From positions 367,001 to 431,000 of the forward strand of contig WPIO01000125.1 in NCBI GenBank assembly GCA_009760855.2: a stretch of DNA of 64,000 nt, written 5' to 3'. Each line of letters opens with the position of its first letter. The stretch's first letter is position 1. The notes beneath the pieces are model-generated. The model did no database searches. It saw only the letters and a list, made by a program, of their open reading frames with translations, and was not told where the DNA came from. The translations under genes and the position numbers were made by a program. The DNA comes from Cristatella mucedo (taxonomy: Eukaryota > Bryozoa > Phylactolaemata > Cristatellidae). Shown piece by piece: positions 32,801-38,325 of the stretch.

Positions 32801-35180
32801 GAATAAACCGGCAGCACGTGCAATGCCACCCTAACACTTCCAAAGAACTGCAGCCTGACACCTGAAGCCCTCAGGCACTCCCTTTGGACAACCACCTGCC
32901 ACAGCATGAGGTAAGGAGACCGACTTACAGCTAGTAAGATACCACCAGCTGGTATACATCGATCCGACTCACCAGCACATGCAGGCATGAGCGAACGACG
33001 AAGGACATTTTGGATATGGCATTGAGAGCAGGACATTGTAGCTATCATTGGCATTGATTACAATGGGGATGTGCACACAGGATGAAGGGGAGTTCTGTGG
33101 ACTAATTCCTAATGGAATGGCTTTATATCCAGGATCATTCTTCGTCAAATCTGCCACAACTGAAACACTGCTGGCTTCACAAACACTAAAGACTAGCTGC
33201 TGACTACTATCTATAATTACTGAAGCACTACACACACACAATGCCATGTAGCCTAAAGGGTCCAGCCCGGAAGCCCAACTTATCTACGGTCTCCAAGCAA
33301 AACTGGTTTGATGTGGCAACCAAGGCAGCTGGTAACTCTTACAAACACGGGATAAGTTTGCATCACTGACCTGCAGCCTCGTCCAAGAAGGTCTGCTTCA
33401 GCACACAAGTCAGACAACTTCACCAATCACATGCAACAGTAGTGATAACATTCTCCCAAAGCACGCAAGGCTCCCAAACGACTGCTCCGGTGACACGGGC
33501 AGTGGGAGGGGAGGAATAAAACAAAAACATCACAAGAGGAGGCACCACCTCAGCCTATTCCAAACTGAACACATAAAAACATCCGGGATAATGTATATAT
33601 CTTTATAAGCATAGGCAACTGCAAACACAAGAAGTAACGGGAATGTATATACCTTGATAAGGATGCATCAGCATATAAGTTATGTCTGTATCCACAGTAA
33701 CCCTTAAGTTGAAATAGGTCTAAGCTTTCACGTGAACTAAAAAAAAGGTGTTTCTGAGAGGGTCTTTGTAACGCCGAAGGTTCCGGCGGAGTAGGCTTAA
33801 CCTGCCGCTTCCCTAGCGGCGTGACCTTGCGCCTAATGCCGTTCGGTGCGCGTCTACGCGCAATAAGCAGGCCGCCACGAAACGAGCTATCATGGGTAAA
33901 TGACGTTTGGGATTAACGTGCGAGATCACAGCGATCACAAAGCTTATTACGACACAGGTTGTCCCTTGCATAACCGTTTCAATTAATCATCAATCCGTCC
34001 ACGACGGGCCAAGCTACAACAACTAGGCAAACTTCAGGAGAGCTTATAAGTTTACGAGCCGTGAAGTCACAGTAAGTCACAACAGCGAGTTGATAGTCAC
34101 TTGATACTTCGACATATATTTCTAATTGATCGTGAAAAGACCCTCGTCGCATACCGGATTGCCTAGCCAAGGTTAACCTGAATTCTAGCTAAACGTAGAT
34201 GCCCCACAGAAGCTGGCGAGGTCCACTTCAGTGGCGGGGCAGCAGAGGAAAAGCTGCTAACATCGGCTTTTTAGTCGTAGGCTTTTTTGTCCTTTGCCAT
34301 TACAAAATATCGTTATCGGCCAGATACAGCTTGGCTCTGGCGTTAGTCTTCCACTTCCACCCTCCACTAGCCGGTACCGATTAGCGGTTGTGGTAGAGGA
34401 TGAGCAAATTATGAAGCAATGGTACAAACGCATAGCCACTTCTATATCGTAGTAGGTGGAAAATTGAACCGAAGAATATCTATCCATACGCTAGAGTTCG
34501 CGCCCCGCGTGTTCTGCCGCGATAGAGCGATGATGTCGAAACTGCGGGTCCGAATATGCCGCATTACGGCACCGTCGTCTGGTAGGGGTTAACTTTAATA
34601 GGCGAGCGGCCGAATGTGGCATTCGCTCGTTTTGAAGTCGCGTACATTTCGTGACGGCACACACCATGCAGAAAGGTCTGGATTGTAACCAACTAAATCT
34701 TGTAACATCCCTGATGACGGAAAAAATCGCATCCGCGCACAGAAACCTAGAATGCTGTGCTGACCCACAGCAAGACAACCGACAACGACAATGGCTGCCG
34801 ACTAACTACAACAGCCCAGGGGGAAGCAGACCGAAACGCAATATGCAATAGCACCCTAGATAAGAGGTCGTGTCATCTTGGGAGACCAGGTACAGTTCTG
34901 TTTTCATTTTCCTTAATAAAGAATGCTCAACTTCGTCAGTTGGTAGCGACGCCGCAGCGCGTGGGATCGCGAGCTGTTCGACAAGGCACGTACCCGCAGC
35001 GAAATGTAGGGGCGACGATTTCCGACCGGCAGTGTCCCGGCTGTTTACGTTCTGAGCGTTGACTAGTTTCTTAACTTTCGATAAGTCTCCGCTCCTACAA
35101 GCTTCAAATAGCTCTCTGCCCGAGTCCGAATTTTGCGGGAAATTGTCTACCATCGCGGACCTGCGGGAGCTGCACGCCAT
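561..35180 (-). CDS. TNKS: Tankyrase gene (20 coding exons in window, 3' end missing)
   Basis: Tankyrase is a poly(ADP-ribose) polymerase that binds partners such as Axin, TRF1 and NuMA through ankyrin repeat clusters (ARCs) and modifies them, acting in Wnt signalling, telomere and spindle biology. Seen here on the minus strand: 20 exons joined with GT-AG introns and continuous frame, 3397 nt, 1132 codons plus one base. Domain order: ARC1 from residue about 22, ARC2 from 171, ARC3 from 324, ARC4 from 490, ARC5 from 644, a Ser/Ala-rich linker, SAM 889-946, and a PARP domain from about 1031. Vertebrate tankyrases are about 1170-1330 residues, so roughly 110 residues are missing beyond base 1, including the catalytic Tyr and Glu and the zinc-binding Cys/His set. 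The start is the ATG at 35180-35178 with A at -3 and G at +4. There is no His/Pro/Ser-rich N-terminal domain, so it resembles TNKS2 in layout. Family identity is very secure; exon edges rest on my manual splicing. Confidence 0.97.
745..951. other. Tankyrase intron 19 with a 17-bp tandem repeat
   Basis: A 207-bp intron, a multiple of three, with no stop in the tankyrase frame. It holds three head-to-tail 17-bp units (GCAGCCATCGCCACACA) at 804-854. Confidence 0.85.
952..1020 (-). CDS. TNKS: Tankyrase exon 19 (PARP domain)
   Basis: A 69-nt exon in phase 0: [20 protein letters not shown] then LVK, matching the TVREHRDGGxxGGxFNRYNI region. The acceptor is CTTACAG, the donor AAG|GTGAGT. The following intron is 207 bp and stop-free in frame. 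Confidence 0.95.
1021..2105. other. Tankyrase intron 18, left part
   Basis: Non-coding intron sequence. I see no recognisable gene or repeat before the pogo-like element that starts at 2106. Confidence 0.6.
2106..3011 (-). mobile_element. pogo/Tigger-like DNA transposon relic
   Basis: Flanked by TA on both sides. The ends are inverted: CCATATTTCCCGAAAATAAG at the left and, as reverse complement, CCCTATTTCCC plus CCAAAATAAG at the right. A decayed minus-strand segment at about 2736-2796 reads [17 protein letters not shown], like the region near the C-terminus of pogo/Tigger transposases. A LINE tail is nested inside at about 2297-2517. The superfamily is inferred from the TA target and this motif. 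Confidence 0.6.
2297..2517 (+). mobile_element. LINE family A 3' tail, nested
   Basis: Ends with the family A signature (AAGTACCTAGAAAGAGATT, a CTCCGAGGGCACCATACAAAG block, then ATT repeats). It splits the pogo-like element, so it inserted later. Confidence 0.75.
3211..3326 (-). CDS. TNKS: Tankyrase exon 18 (start of PARP domain)
   Basis: Completes Ala1010, runs through an Asn/Ser-rich stretch (HNNSNSNS), then [18 protein letters not shown] at residues 1031-1048. This is the conserved N-terminal strand and helix of the tankyrase catalytic domain. 116 nt; acceptor TTGTTTCAG, donor CAG|GTATAT. Confidence 0.95.
3640..3838 (-). mobile_element. tRNA-derived SINE
   Basis: On the minus strand it has an A-box-like TGGCACACTAGG, an 11-bp palindrome pair (CACGACCTCGG / CCGAGGTCGTG) and the B box GGTTCGATTC, then the SINE body and an ATTT-rich tail. 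It lies in tankyrase intron 17. Confidence 0.85.
3839..5853. other. Tankyrase intron 17, right part
   Basis: Intron between exons 18 and 17. It holds an 82-codon plus-strand open frame at 4794-5042 with no recognisable family and no conserved splice context. I see no other feature. Confidence 0.5.
5854..6380 (-). CDS. TNKS: Tankyrase exon 17 (SAM domain)
   Basis: The longest exon (527 nt, residues 834-1009). A Ser/Gly-rich start is followed by the SAM domain at residues 889-946 (about bases 6217-6044), containing [34 protein letters not shown] and [19 protein letters not shown] polymerisation concentrates tankyrase into filaments. The exon ends in an Ala/Ser/Pro-rich linker. The acceptor is TTTTTTCTTTTATAG, the donor ACAG|GTATGC. 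Confidence 0.96.
6485..6633 (-). CDS. TNKS: Tankyrase exon 16 (linker)
   Basis: Begins [13 protein letters not shown], which matches the ADDVSALLTAAMP helix that follows ARC5 in vertebrates, then runs into an Ala/Thr/Ser-rich low-complexity linker. 149 nt; donor GG|GTATGT. Confidence 0.92.
6732..6797 (-). CDS. TNKS: Tankyrase exon 15 (end of ARC5)
   Basis: A 66-nt, 22-codon exon reading [20 protein letters not shown] then AT. The acceptor is TTTTTCTGTTGCAG, the donor ACT|GTGAGT. It closes the last ankyrin repeat. Confidence 0.95.
7240..7385 (+). mobile_element. Diverged tRNA-SINE copy
   Basis: Shows an eroded B box (GTGGTTTCAAGTCCTG), an AGGCAATTTCTTCTAGCCCAC body and the TCCTTCTGCTGCTACAGATA block of the local SINE. 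No tail remains. Confidence 0.45.
7650..7822. repeat. CT-rich microsatellite
   Basis: CCCTCT units followed by about 80 bp of pure CT. On the transcribed (minus) strand of tankyrase this is a GA tract. The long open frames with alternating Arg-Glu across it are repeat artefacts. Confidence 0.95.
8122..8244 (-). CDS. TNKS: Tankyrase exon 14 (ARC5)
   Basis: Reads [20 protein letters not shown] and [20 protein letters not shown]. 123 nt, phase 0 at both ends, with acceptor TTCTGCAG and donor CTC|GTACGT. The Trp-Gly-Phe motif of the ARC5 groove is intact. Confidence 0.96.
8438..8547 (-). CDS. TNKS: Tankyrase exon 13 (ARC5)
   Basis: Completes Ala685, then [20 protein letters not shown] and [16 protein letters not shown]. 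110 nt. The acceptor TTTTTTGTAG follows an 85-bp intron; the donor is GGG|GTATGA, phase 0. Confidence 0.95.
8633..8852 (-). CDS. TNKS: Tankyrase exon 12 (ARC4-ARC5)
   Basis: Reads [20 protein letters not shown], then [20 protein letters not shown] and [18 protein letters not shown]. It ends ARC4 and opens ARC5. HGADP reads HDADP. 220 nt; acceptor GCTTGCAG, donor G|GTATGG. Confidence 0.95.
8853..9502. other. Tankyrase intron 11
   Basis: 650-bp intron containing one well-preserved SINE; otherwise featureless. Confidence 0.6.
9270..9452 (+). mobile_element. tRNA-derived SINE, best-preserved copy
   Basis: A box TGGCACACTAGG at 9279-9290 and a perfect B box GGTTCGATTC at 9330-9339. Between them, at 9306-9329, are two 11-bp arms CACGACCTCGG and CCGAGGTCGTG separated by two bases. 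A body with GGGCGATCC, CACTGCAAGCGGTGGTGATA and GGCTCTTCTG follows, and it ends ATTTATTTATTTA. RNA polymerase III transcription from such boxes is established for tRNA SINEs. Confidence 0.9.
9503..9668 (-). CDS. TNKS: Tankyrase exon 11 (ARC4)
   Basis: Completes Gly556, then [40 protein letters not shown] and [14 protein letters not shown]. It carries the full peptide-groove signature (SYGHYE, LWKF). 166 nt, donor AAG|GTAAAT, phase 0. Confidence 0.96.
9669..11689. other. Tankyrase intron 10, left part
   Basis: Intron sequence with a short LINE family A tail on the minus strand at 10263-10345 (ATA/AAT repeats then CTCTTTCTAGACACTTTAC). No gene seen. Confidence 0.5.
10263..10345 (-). mobile_element. 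LINE family A tail fragment
   Basis: AATAATAATAATA followed by a degraded copy of the reversed family A end, including TCTCTTTCTAGACACTTTAC. Only the extreme 3' end remains. Confidence 0.55.
11690..12080. mobile_element. Relative of the 60.8-kb Tc1-like element
   Basis: Aligns to the reverse complement of 61405-61780. Shared blocks include a GGCCAAAA stretch with ATGATACC/GTATCATA, TTAATATGAGGAAGC, and TTTTTTGGGTGTG followed by CTCTCGAAAAAAATGC. No intact inverted end is seen. It is strongly diverged and probably old. Confidence 0.6.
12081..13131. other. Tankyrase intron 10, right part
   Basis: No gene or repeat recognised. Open frames here (for example 12452-12853 minus) lack any family signature. 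Confidence 0.5.
13132..13283 (-). CDS. TNKS: Tankyrase exon 10 (ARC4)
   Basis: Reads [39 protein letters not shown] and [10 protein letters not shown]. 152 nt, with acceptor TCTCTTACAG and donor GG|GTATGT. It is a very close match to the ARC4 repeats. Confidence 0.96.
13284..15283. other. Tankyrase intron 9
   Basis: 2.0-kb intron; nothing recognised. Confidence 0.5.
15284..15363 (-). CDS. TNKS: Tankyrase exon 9 (ARC3-ARC4 linker)
   Basis: An 80-nt exon: Glu479, then [20 protein letters not shown] and DLEVVK. The LLEAAKxGD motif is the capping helix that opens ARC4. The acceptor is TTTTTTTCAG, the donor AAG|GTATGC, phase 0. Confidence 0.93.
15502..15752 (-). CDS. TNKS: Tankyrase exon 8 (ARC3)
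   Basis: Completes Asp395, then [40 protein letters not shown] and [20 protein letters not shown]. 251 nt, donor AAGG|GTAAGG. The Trp of the LW(K/Q)F motif is absent, as expected for ARC3, which does not bind the usual tankyrase ligands in vertebrates. Confidence 0.92.
15753..16406. other. Tankyrase intron 7
   Basis: 654-bp intron between exons 8 and 7. It contains many near-palindromic AATTGC/CAATTA words at 15950-16025 but no element I can name. Confidence 0.5.
16407..16498 (-). CDS. TNKS: Tankyrase exon 7 (ARC3, divergent)
   Basis: A 92-nt exon reading [19 protein letters not shown] then [11 protein letters not shown], with the last codon split GA|C. Length and phase match the vertebrate segment exactly, and RKGANxN and the RRKQ block are recognisable, but the normally conserved His-Cys-Ala start is Leu-Val-Ala. 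The acceptor TTGTAG has a weak pyrimidine tract, so the 5' edge is the least certain of the gene. Confidence 0.83.
16499..18219. other. Tankyrase intron 6
   Basis: Intron with a 48-bp tandem duplication at 17205-17300 and a C homopolymer near 17900. No gene seen. Confidence 0.55.
17205..17300. repeat. 48-bp tandem duplication
   Basis: Two adjacent, essentially identical copies of a 48-bp unit beginning TTGCTTATTTTGGGCCATCG and ending ACACCGTGTGGTAA. Their identity implies a recent duplication, or an assembly artefact. Confidence 0.9.
18220..18341 (-). CDS. TNKS: Tankyrase exon 6 (start of ARC3)
   Basis: Completes Tyr324, then [20 protein letters not shown] and [17 protein letters not shown]. 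It aligns with the linker helix and first ARC3 repeat of vertebrate tankyrases. 122 nt, ending in phase 0 at CTC|GTAAGT. Confidence 0.93.
18342..18725. other. Tankyrase intron 5
   Basis: 384-bp intron. It is GC-richer than its neighbours, and open frames across it are chance; nothing else seen. Confidence 0.5.
18726..18979 (-). CDS. TNKS: Tankyrase exon 5 (ARC2)
   Basis: Codes [40 protein letters not shown] and [19 protein letters not shown], with the aromatic-glycine and LW(Q/K)F motifs of a ligand-competent ARC. 254 nt. The acceptor is CTTTCAG, the donor T|GTATGT. The intron before it is only 286 bp and mostly simple repeat. Confidence 0.96.
19010..19140. repeat. CT and CACT microsatellites in tankyrase intron 4
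   Basis: A CT run followed by about 80 bp of CACT units and a short CCCTCT end. It occupies nearly half of the 286-bp intron 4. In the tankyrase transcript it reads as GAGT then GA repeats, ending about 30 nt before the exon 5 acceptor. Confidence 0.93.
19266..19473 (-). CDS. TNKS: Tankyrase exon 4 (ARC2)
   Basis: Begins by completing Gly170, then [39 protein letters not shown] and [12 protein letters not shown]. These are close matches to the ARC2 capping and first repeats of tankyrases. The donor is GG|GTTTGT, leaving two bases that are completed as Gly239 by exon 5. 208 nt. Confidence 0.95.
19474..20234. other. Tankyrase intron 3, left part
   Basis: GC-rich intron sequence without a recognised feature. 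The open frames around 19386-19787 continue from exon 4 in antisense and are not supported. Confidence 0.5.
20235..21290 (-). mobile_element. LINE family A fragment split by a SINE
   Basis: Minus-strand family A sequence. From the right it carries reverse transcriptase remnants ([19 protein letters not shown], where intact copies have the IGSASISP block), then the C-terminal [11 protein letters not shown] block and the CTCTCTTGCTGGGCACTTTAC tail. Frames are broken. A diverged SINE interrupts it at 20470-20640. It lies in tankyrase intron 3. Confidence 0.8.
20470..20640 (-). mobile_element. Diverged tRNA-SINE
   Basis: Read on the minus strand it has a B-box-like GGGTTCGAGTCC, a GCAGG/GCAATGAAAGC body region and a tail preceded by AGCTGATTCGACAGCC. 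The palindrome arms are lost. Confidence 0.55.
21624..21719 (-). CDS. TNKS: Tankyrase exon 3 (end of ARC1)
   Basis: A 96-nt exon found by matching the expected end of ARC1. After Val138 (G|TG) it reads [16 protein letters not shown] and then [11 protein letters not shown]. The acceptor is TTTTTACAG, the donor G|GTATGC. The usual HGADP motif reads HQADP. It is isolated between an 8.3-kb and a 2.2-kb intron. Confidence 0.92.
21720..23379. other. Tankyrase intron 2, left part
   Basis: No recognised gene or repeat. Short open frames lack conserved motifs. Confidence 0.5.
23380..23880 (+). mobile_element. LINE family A 3' fragment
   Basis: Plus strand: [20 protein letters not shown]-type C-terminal coding remnant, [20 protein letters not shown] and TFKKNLKT, then the 3' UTR and an ATT-repeat tail at about 23847-23877. 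The frame stays open at 23398-23652. Confidence 0.85.
24098..24276 (+). mobile_element. tRNA-derived SINE
   Basis: Carries the palindrome arms CACGACCTCGG and CCGAGGTCGTG, the B box GGTTCGAATC and the body (GGCGATCC, ACTGCAGGTGATGGAGATAG). It ends TATTTATTTATTTAA. Confidence 0.88.
24590..24780. repeat. AT-rich low-complexity tract
   Basis: Irregular TA/ATAT-rich sequence of about 190 bp, just left of a SINE. TA-rich tracts of this kind are common integration sites and are also prone to assembly error. Confidence 0.85.
24808..24975 (-). mobile_element. tRNA-derived SINE nested in LINE tail
   Basis: Minus strand: a GGCTGTGATGGCCTAGGAGG promoter region, a GTCGTGGGTTCGAATCC B box, the SINE body and its end GCTGTTAAATCAG. 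It abuts the 3' end of the long LINE to its right. Confidence 0.82.
24976..27340 (-). mobile_element. Near-complete LINE family A (L2/CR1-type) copy
   Basis: Minus strand, decayed by stops and frameshifts. From the 5' side (right): an endonuclease remnant with GGVAI at about 27310 and GDFNIHFDI at about 27150. Then reverse transcriptase segments including AAFDIMNH at about 26050 and SSLSGKFRD near 25940. Then the KLDDD and [19 protein letters not shown] blocks near 25230. The domain order, apurinic-type endonuclease then reverse transcriptase, is that of L2/CR1-like non-LTR elements. Confidence 0.75.
27385..28281. mobile_element. TTAA-bounded foldback element, copy 1
   Basis: The left end TTAAGGATAAATGT pairs with the right end, which reads TTAAGGGTAACTGT on the other strand. 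The inverted similarity continues for about 300 bp: TCGAATATT, GGTACCTTTC, CATGTCTAACCCG/CATGTCTGACCCG, GAAGCAAC, TGTTGAACCTTG, ATGTTTGCAG. 897 bp including the TTAA ends. No transposase frame seen, so it is probably non-autonomous. Confidence 0.75.
28690..29740. mobile_element. Inverted pair of Tc1/mariner-like relics
   Basis: Left arm about 28690-29173 and right arm about 29284-29740 are imperfect inverted copies (for example ACTGAAAAGGTC, GCATCAGCACCACAC, GAGGGTTTTC, CAGCCC blocks). On the minus strand the left arm encodes [20 protein letters not shown] near 29130-29070, a match to the last catalytic block of Tc1/mariner transposases. The right arm holds a 134-codon plus-strand open frame (29399-29803) containing [20 protein letters not shown], of unknown family. 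Confidence 0.6.
29811..30038. other. Tankyrase intron 2, right end
   Basis: Short unique stretch between the inverted relics and exon 2; nothing recognised. Confidence 0.5.
30039..30263 (-). CDS. TNKS: Tankyrase exon 2 (ARC1)
   Basis: Completes Gly63 (G|GT), then reads [36 protein letters not shown] and [20 protein letters not shown]. It carries the Gly/aromatic and Trp positions that form the peptide-binding groove in tankyrase ARCs. 225 nt. The acceptor is TTTTTGAAG, the donor ATAG|GTAAGC. Confidence 0.95.
30712..30915 (-). mobile_element. LINE family A tail, nested
   Basis: Begins with AAT repeats, then TTGCACTTGATAAAGCGCCC and TAATCTCTTTCTAGGCGC, and TTTACATTTGCTGC. This is a minus-strand family A 3' end inserted in the left arm of the foldback element. 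Confidence 0.85.
31496..31660 (+). mobile_element. tRNA-derived SINE, nested
   Basis: AGGAGGTAAGGTGCTTGCTC promoter region, GGGTCGTGGGTTACAGCCC (a mutated B box), a body with CACTGCAAGCGATGGTAATA and GGCTCTTCTGCTGC, and an end AAATCAGCCAACTG. Inserted in the right arm of the foldback element. Confidence 0.8.
31770..32330 (+). mobile_element. LINE family B 3' fragment
   Basis: Plus strand. Includes [20 protein letters not shown] and [15 protein letters not shown]. Later comes HKAQSAL, followed by the 3' UTR CCAGCGTAACACCCACGTAG and TCTTTGTGG. It differs from family A but shares the LxWLPV..I.(F/S)K arrangement of L2/CR1-type C-termini. Confidence 0.7.
32331..34993. other. Tankyrase intron 1, right part
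   Basis: No repeat or gene recognised. CpG becomes frequent from about 33770 onward (for example CCGGCGGAGTAG, GCGCGTCTACGCGC), as is typical near a promoter. Confidence 0.5.
34994..35180 (-). CDS. TNKS: Tankyrase exon 1 (start codon, ARC1)
   Basis: Residues 1-62 plus one base. It begins [14 protein letters not shown] and contains [18 protein letters not shown] and [17 protein letters not shown], the first ankyrin repeat of ARC1. The donor is G|GTACGTG. A second in-frame ATG at codon 10 also has a good context (G at -3, G at +4) and could serve as an alternative start. Confidence 0.95.
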
Positions 35181-35560
35181 ATTGACCCCCGGTCAATCCC
35201 GCGATAGAAGGCGTTACTAACCCATATGTACACACCGGATGTGATGTCGTCTGCCATTCTGCCATTCGCTCCCTGAGAGCTACGCAAGGAAAGAGCAATG
35301 CGTACGCGCGGATAGTGACAGTTAGCGCCAATAAACCGCAGAAACTTTTGATTCGCAACAGCGTGTGTTCCGGAGCCGCTCGCGGTTTTTATTTGTATAA
35401 TCTAGGAAACCTGGGGCTCCGGCGATGGTCGAGAACTGAAAATAAAACGAGCCCGGCTCTCGGCGTTCAGGCCCTTAGCACGCCGCTCCGCACCGAAGAC
35501 TAGCGCAGCACGCGCGAGTTAAGCAAATGCAAACGTACAGGTGAGTTGGTTTTTTACTTT
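35181..35560 (-). promoter_or_regulatory. Putative tankyrase promoter / 5' UTR region
   Basis: The interval just upstream of the tankyrase ATG has dense CpG dinucleotides (GTACGCGCGGATAG, CACGCCGCTCCGCACCG, GCACGCGCGAG), unlike the surrounding introns. No TATA box placement or transcript start can be fixed. Inference from position and composition only. Confidence 0.45.
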
Positions 35561-35599
35561 GCGAAACACTGGCGAGTTTATCGAGCTCAAAAATTGGTC

Positions 35600-35733
35600 G
35601 ACTTGTTTATCAAGCACGATATCACTCACCGTTCAATCGCGTTTCCCTTTGCAGCAAACTTAAAGCACCTAGAAAGAGATTGAGTTCTCTGAGGGCGCTT
35701 TATCAAGTGCATTTTTATTTTTATTATTATTAT
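35600..35733 (+). mobile_element. LINE family A 3' tail
   Basis: Plus strand tail: TTTCCCTTTGCAGCAAACTT, AAGCACCTAGAAAGAGATTG, AGTTCTCTGAGGGCGCTTTA, then ATT-rich repeats. Confidence 0.85.
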
Positions 35734-35949
35734 CGAGACCGGATAAGGATCCGCGATCGCACTCGACAGTGAGTTTTAAATCGTTCGCTCGCCCAGCCGC
35801 TGTTGCGACTATATAGACAATGTTGCCATTTATCTAGCCATTTTCTTCCGCCGAATCGTAGATGCATAGCTCAATAATCGACAGCTACGTCTTAATTTTT
35901 GTTTCATTGTTTTTCCCGGTACGGCTGAGGCTGCGCTGTTGCCGGTTTT

Positions 35950-36122
35950 ATAATAATAATAATAGTGATGGTAATATATTTTTGTTTAATGCCTTGAGAG
36001 AAATTAATCATTTTGAGTCACTTTATTTATGCTGTAAAGGAAGCGTGACCGAATGGTTAGTGGTGTAATGCTCAATGTCAACAAGCATTTCGTGTTTAGA
36101 AGTGACATGCACAGGGTCAGCT
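35950..36122 (-). mobile_element. LINE family A 3' tail
   Basis: Minus strand tail starting with TAATAATAATAATAG, then a CCTTGAGAGAAATTAATC block, GTGACCGAATGGTTAGTGG, and ACATGCACAGGGTCAGC. Confidence 0.75.
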
Positions 36123-36957
36123 CGCAGACTCCAGCTCCCGGCACGATACCCTCCTCTAGATAGTCGGGCTTAGGAAAAAAGAGCCCGTGTAGGCTTATTC
36201 TCGGGCAAAGACTTATACTGAGCTGACACTGGATTTTTCTTGGAGTATCCTTCGGGTCGAGACCAGCAGGATGTGAACCCGGGACTTCCGGTGCAAAACC
36301 CGTGGGACACAAACTACAATTGGCTAGCAGGCCAATGTTCATGGGATGCATGCCGAAGACTTCAGTTGCAGCCCTCACTGGTGACCCTGCCCTCACCGGC
36401 TAATTGGGCTACCCTGGCTTGTCCTGCCACTTTAATTTCCACGTGAGGATGCAGGTTCCACTTGCCAAGTTGCTTGGGCACTGTAAAATCTTGTCTGCCA
36501 CAGTTGTAAGAGCACGAAGCTGTGTTTGGGCTGCTTACTAGACGTAGATAGCAAGCATGCACTTTCAGTGTGCTGGTAGCCATGTCTTTGTTTCGCTTCA
36601 GCTGGCATCTTGCTGTTCCCTGTGAGTGGGCAGTCGTATAGGAACTAACCTGCGGTTATGACACTTCCTGTCGGCATCGGATGCCCGGCTTAGAACCTCA
36701 AGGCAGAGCAGACATGTTGCTGTCAGAGAAGAGAATGTATGCAGGAGCCTACAGGTACAACCCCGGCTAGCACTTGATTGAAGCTAGTCGGTCACTCATT
36801 TCGGCTGGATAACCAATTCGACGAGTTCACTGGCCGAACAAGGAAGCTTAGTACTTTAGATAATCGATCCTAAACTTCACCAGTAGCCATACAGATTCCT
36901 TGTAGTCGTACGCAAAAGTTAGGTCATTCAACCGCCATATTGTATAGAGGGCAGAAG
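36123..36957. other. Intergenic tankyrase-PXMP4, middle
   Basis: No feature recognised between LINE fragments. Confidence 0.5.
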
Positions 36958-37082
36958 AACCATAGCAGCTATCACTCATGCTGCAATTGTAGCAGGCAAT
37001 CAAGAATTTCCTGCTTCAGGACTCGAACCCTTGCCCATGATCATAAAGTTCGTGCTCATTAACCCTAGGCTAAGACCCGGCA
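36958..37082 (-). mobile_element. Partial tRNA-SINE
   Basis: Minus strand: a B-box-like GGGTTCGAGTCCTGAAGCAG, then TTCTTGATTGCCTGCTACAA and an AGTGATAGC block. It abuts the LINE to its right. Confidence 0.5.
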
Positions 37083-37086
37083 GCCA

Positions 37087-38289
37087 TAAGACCTGTATTA
37101 CAGTCACTGAAATATGGAGTACCTCAGAGCTCCGTGCTAGGTCTGGTTATTTCACGGTTTATACTCTCCCTCTTGCTGATGTGATTGCCAAGCACAATCT
37201 AGGCTTTCTCTTCTATGTGGATGACACTCAGTTGTACCTTGCTTTGATCCTTCCCTGCCTTCGAGCACCTCAAATTCTCTCAACTCACTTGCTGCATGCG
37301 TTGATGACATCCGCACATGGATGGCAACAAATTTTATAATACTGAACGATGTCAAAACTAACTTACTAGTTATGGGTAAACCCAGTGTGATTAAGAAATT
37401 GGAAAAGCAGACACTCAAAATTGGCTCTGCCTGCATATCTCCTATCGAATCAGCTTGAAATCTAGGTGTCATATTCCAAAGCGACCTCTCGTTAGACGAC
37501 CATATCAGCTCCACGGTCAAATCTGCCTATTTTCAGCTTCATAACATTGCTAAAATTCGGGCTTGTTTAGATAAGGATACCACATCTAAGTTGGTCCATG
37601 CATTCGTGACATCTCGTCTCGGCTTCTGCAACTCACTGCTTACTGGCCTACCAGCATGTACGATCAGGCGATTGCAGCTGGTGCAAAACTCTGCTGCTAG
37701 GCTTGTCTGTCGTGAGCGTCGCAGATGCCACATTACTCCACTTCTCGCCGACCTGCACTGGCTACCAGTCAAGCAACGGATTGACTTCAAGGTTTTGTCG
37801 CTCACTTTTAGGTCCCTTCATTCTACGGCTCCAGCCTATCTCTCCGACATACTCCCCCATCAGGCTAAGCATCGTACCACCCGCTTTTCGGAATCCAACA
37901 GTCTACAAATATCTCGTACAAACCTCAAATCCTTTGGAGACCGTGCATTTAGTTCGTATGCTCCCAAAGCCTGGAACTCCCTCCCGACCTGCATCAGAAC
38001 ATCCCCTGGCCTGACTACATTTAAAAGGAACTTAAAAACACACCTATTTAGGACAGCATTTAGTGGGTCCCTGTGATTCGTCCTTGATGTGCTTATGCGT
38101 GCTGACACTGTGCATGCTGCCACTAACCACATTTGCATGCTGACCCTGTGCATGTCACCCCTAACCATGTTATTCGTTTTGTTTGTTTTTCAAGCATGAT
38201 TTTACTTACCATTTAATTGCATTTCCCTTTGCAGCAAATGTAAAGCGCCTAGAAAGGGATTAAGTTCTCTGAGGGCGCTTTATCAAGTA

Positions 38290-38322
<33 letters not shown>
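37087..38322 (+). mobile_element. LINE family A 3' half with reverse transcriptase
   Basis: Plus strand. Fragments of reverse transcriptase include FYVDDTQLYLA (the YxDD catalytic motif) at about 37210-37245 and then SAYFQLHNIAKIRACLDKDT. LVHAFVTSRLGFCNSLLTGL and [20 protein letters not shown] follow. It ends with the 3' UTR and ATT repeats at about 38290-38322. The 161-codon open frame at 37591-38076 is part of it. Very similar to the copy at 58.1 kb. Confidence 0.9.
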
Positions 38323-38325
<3 letters not shown>
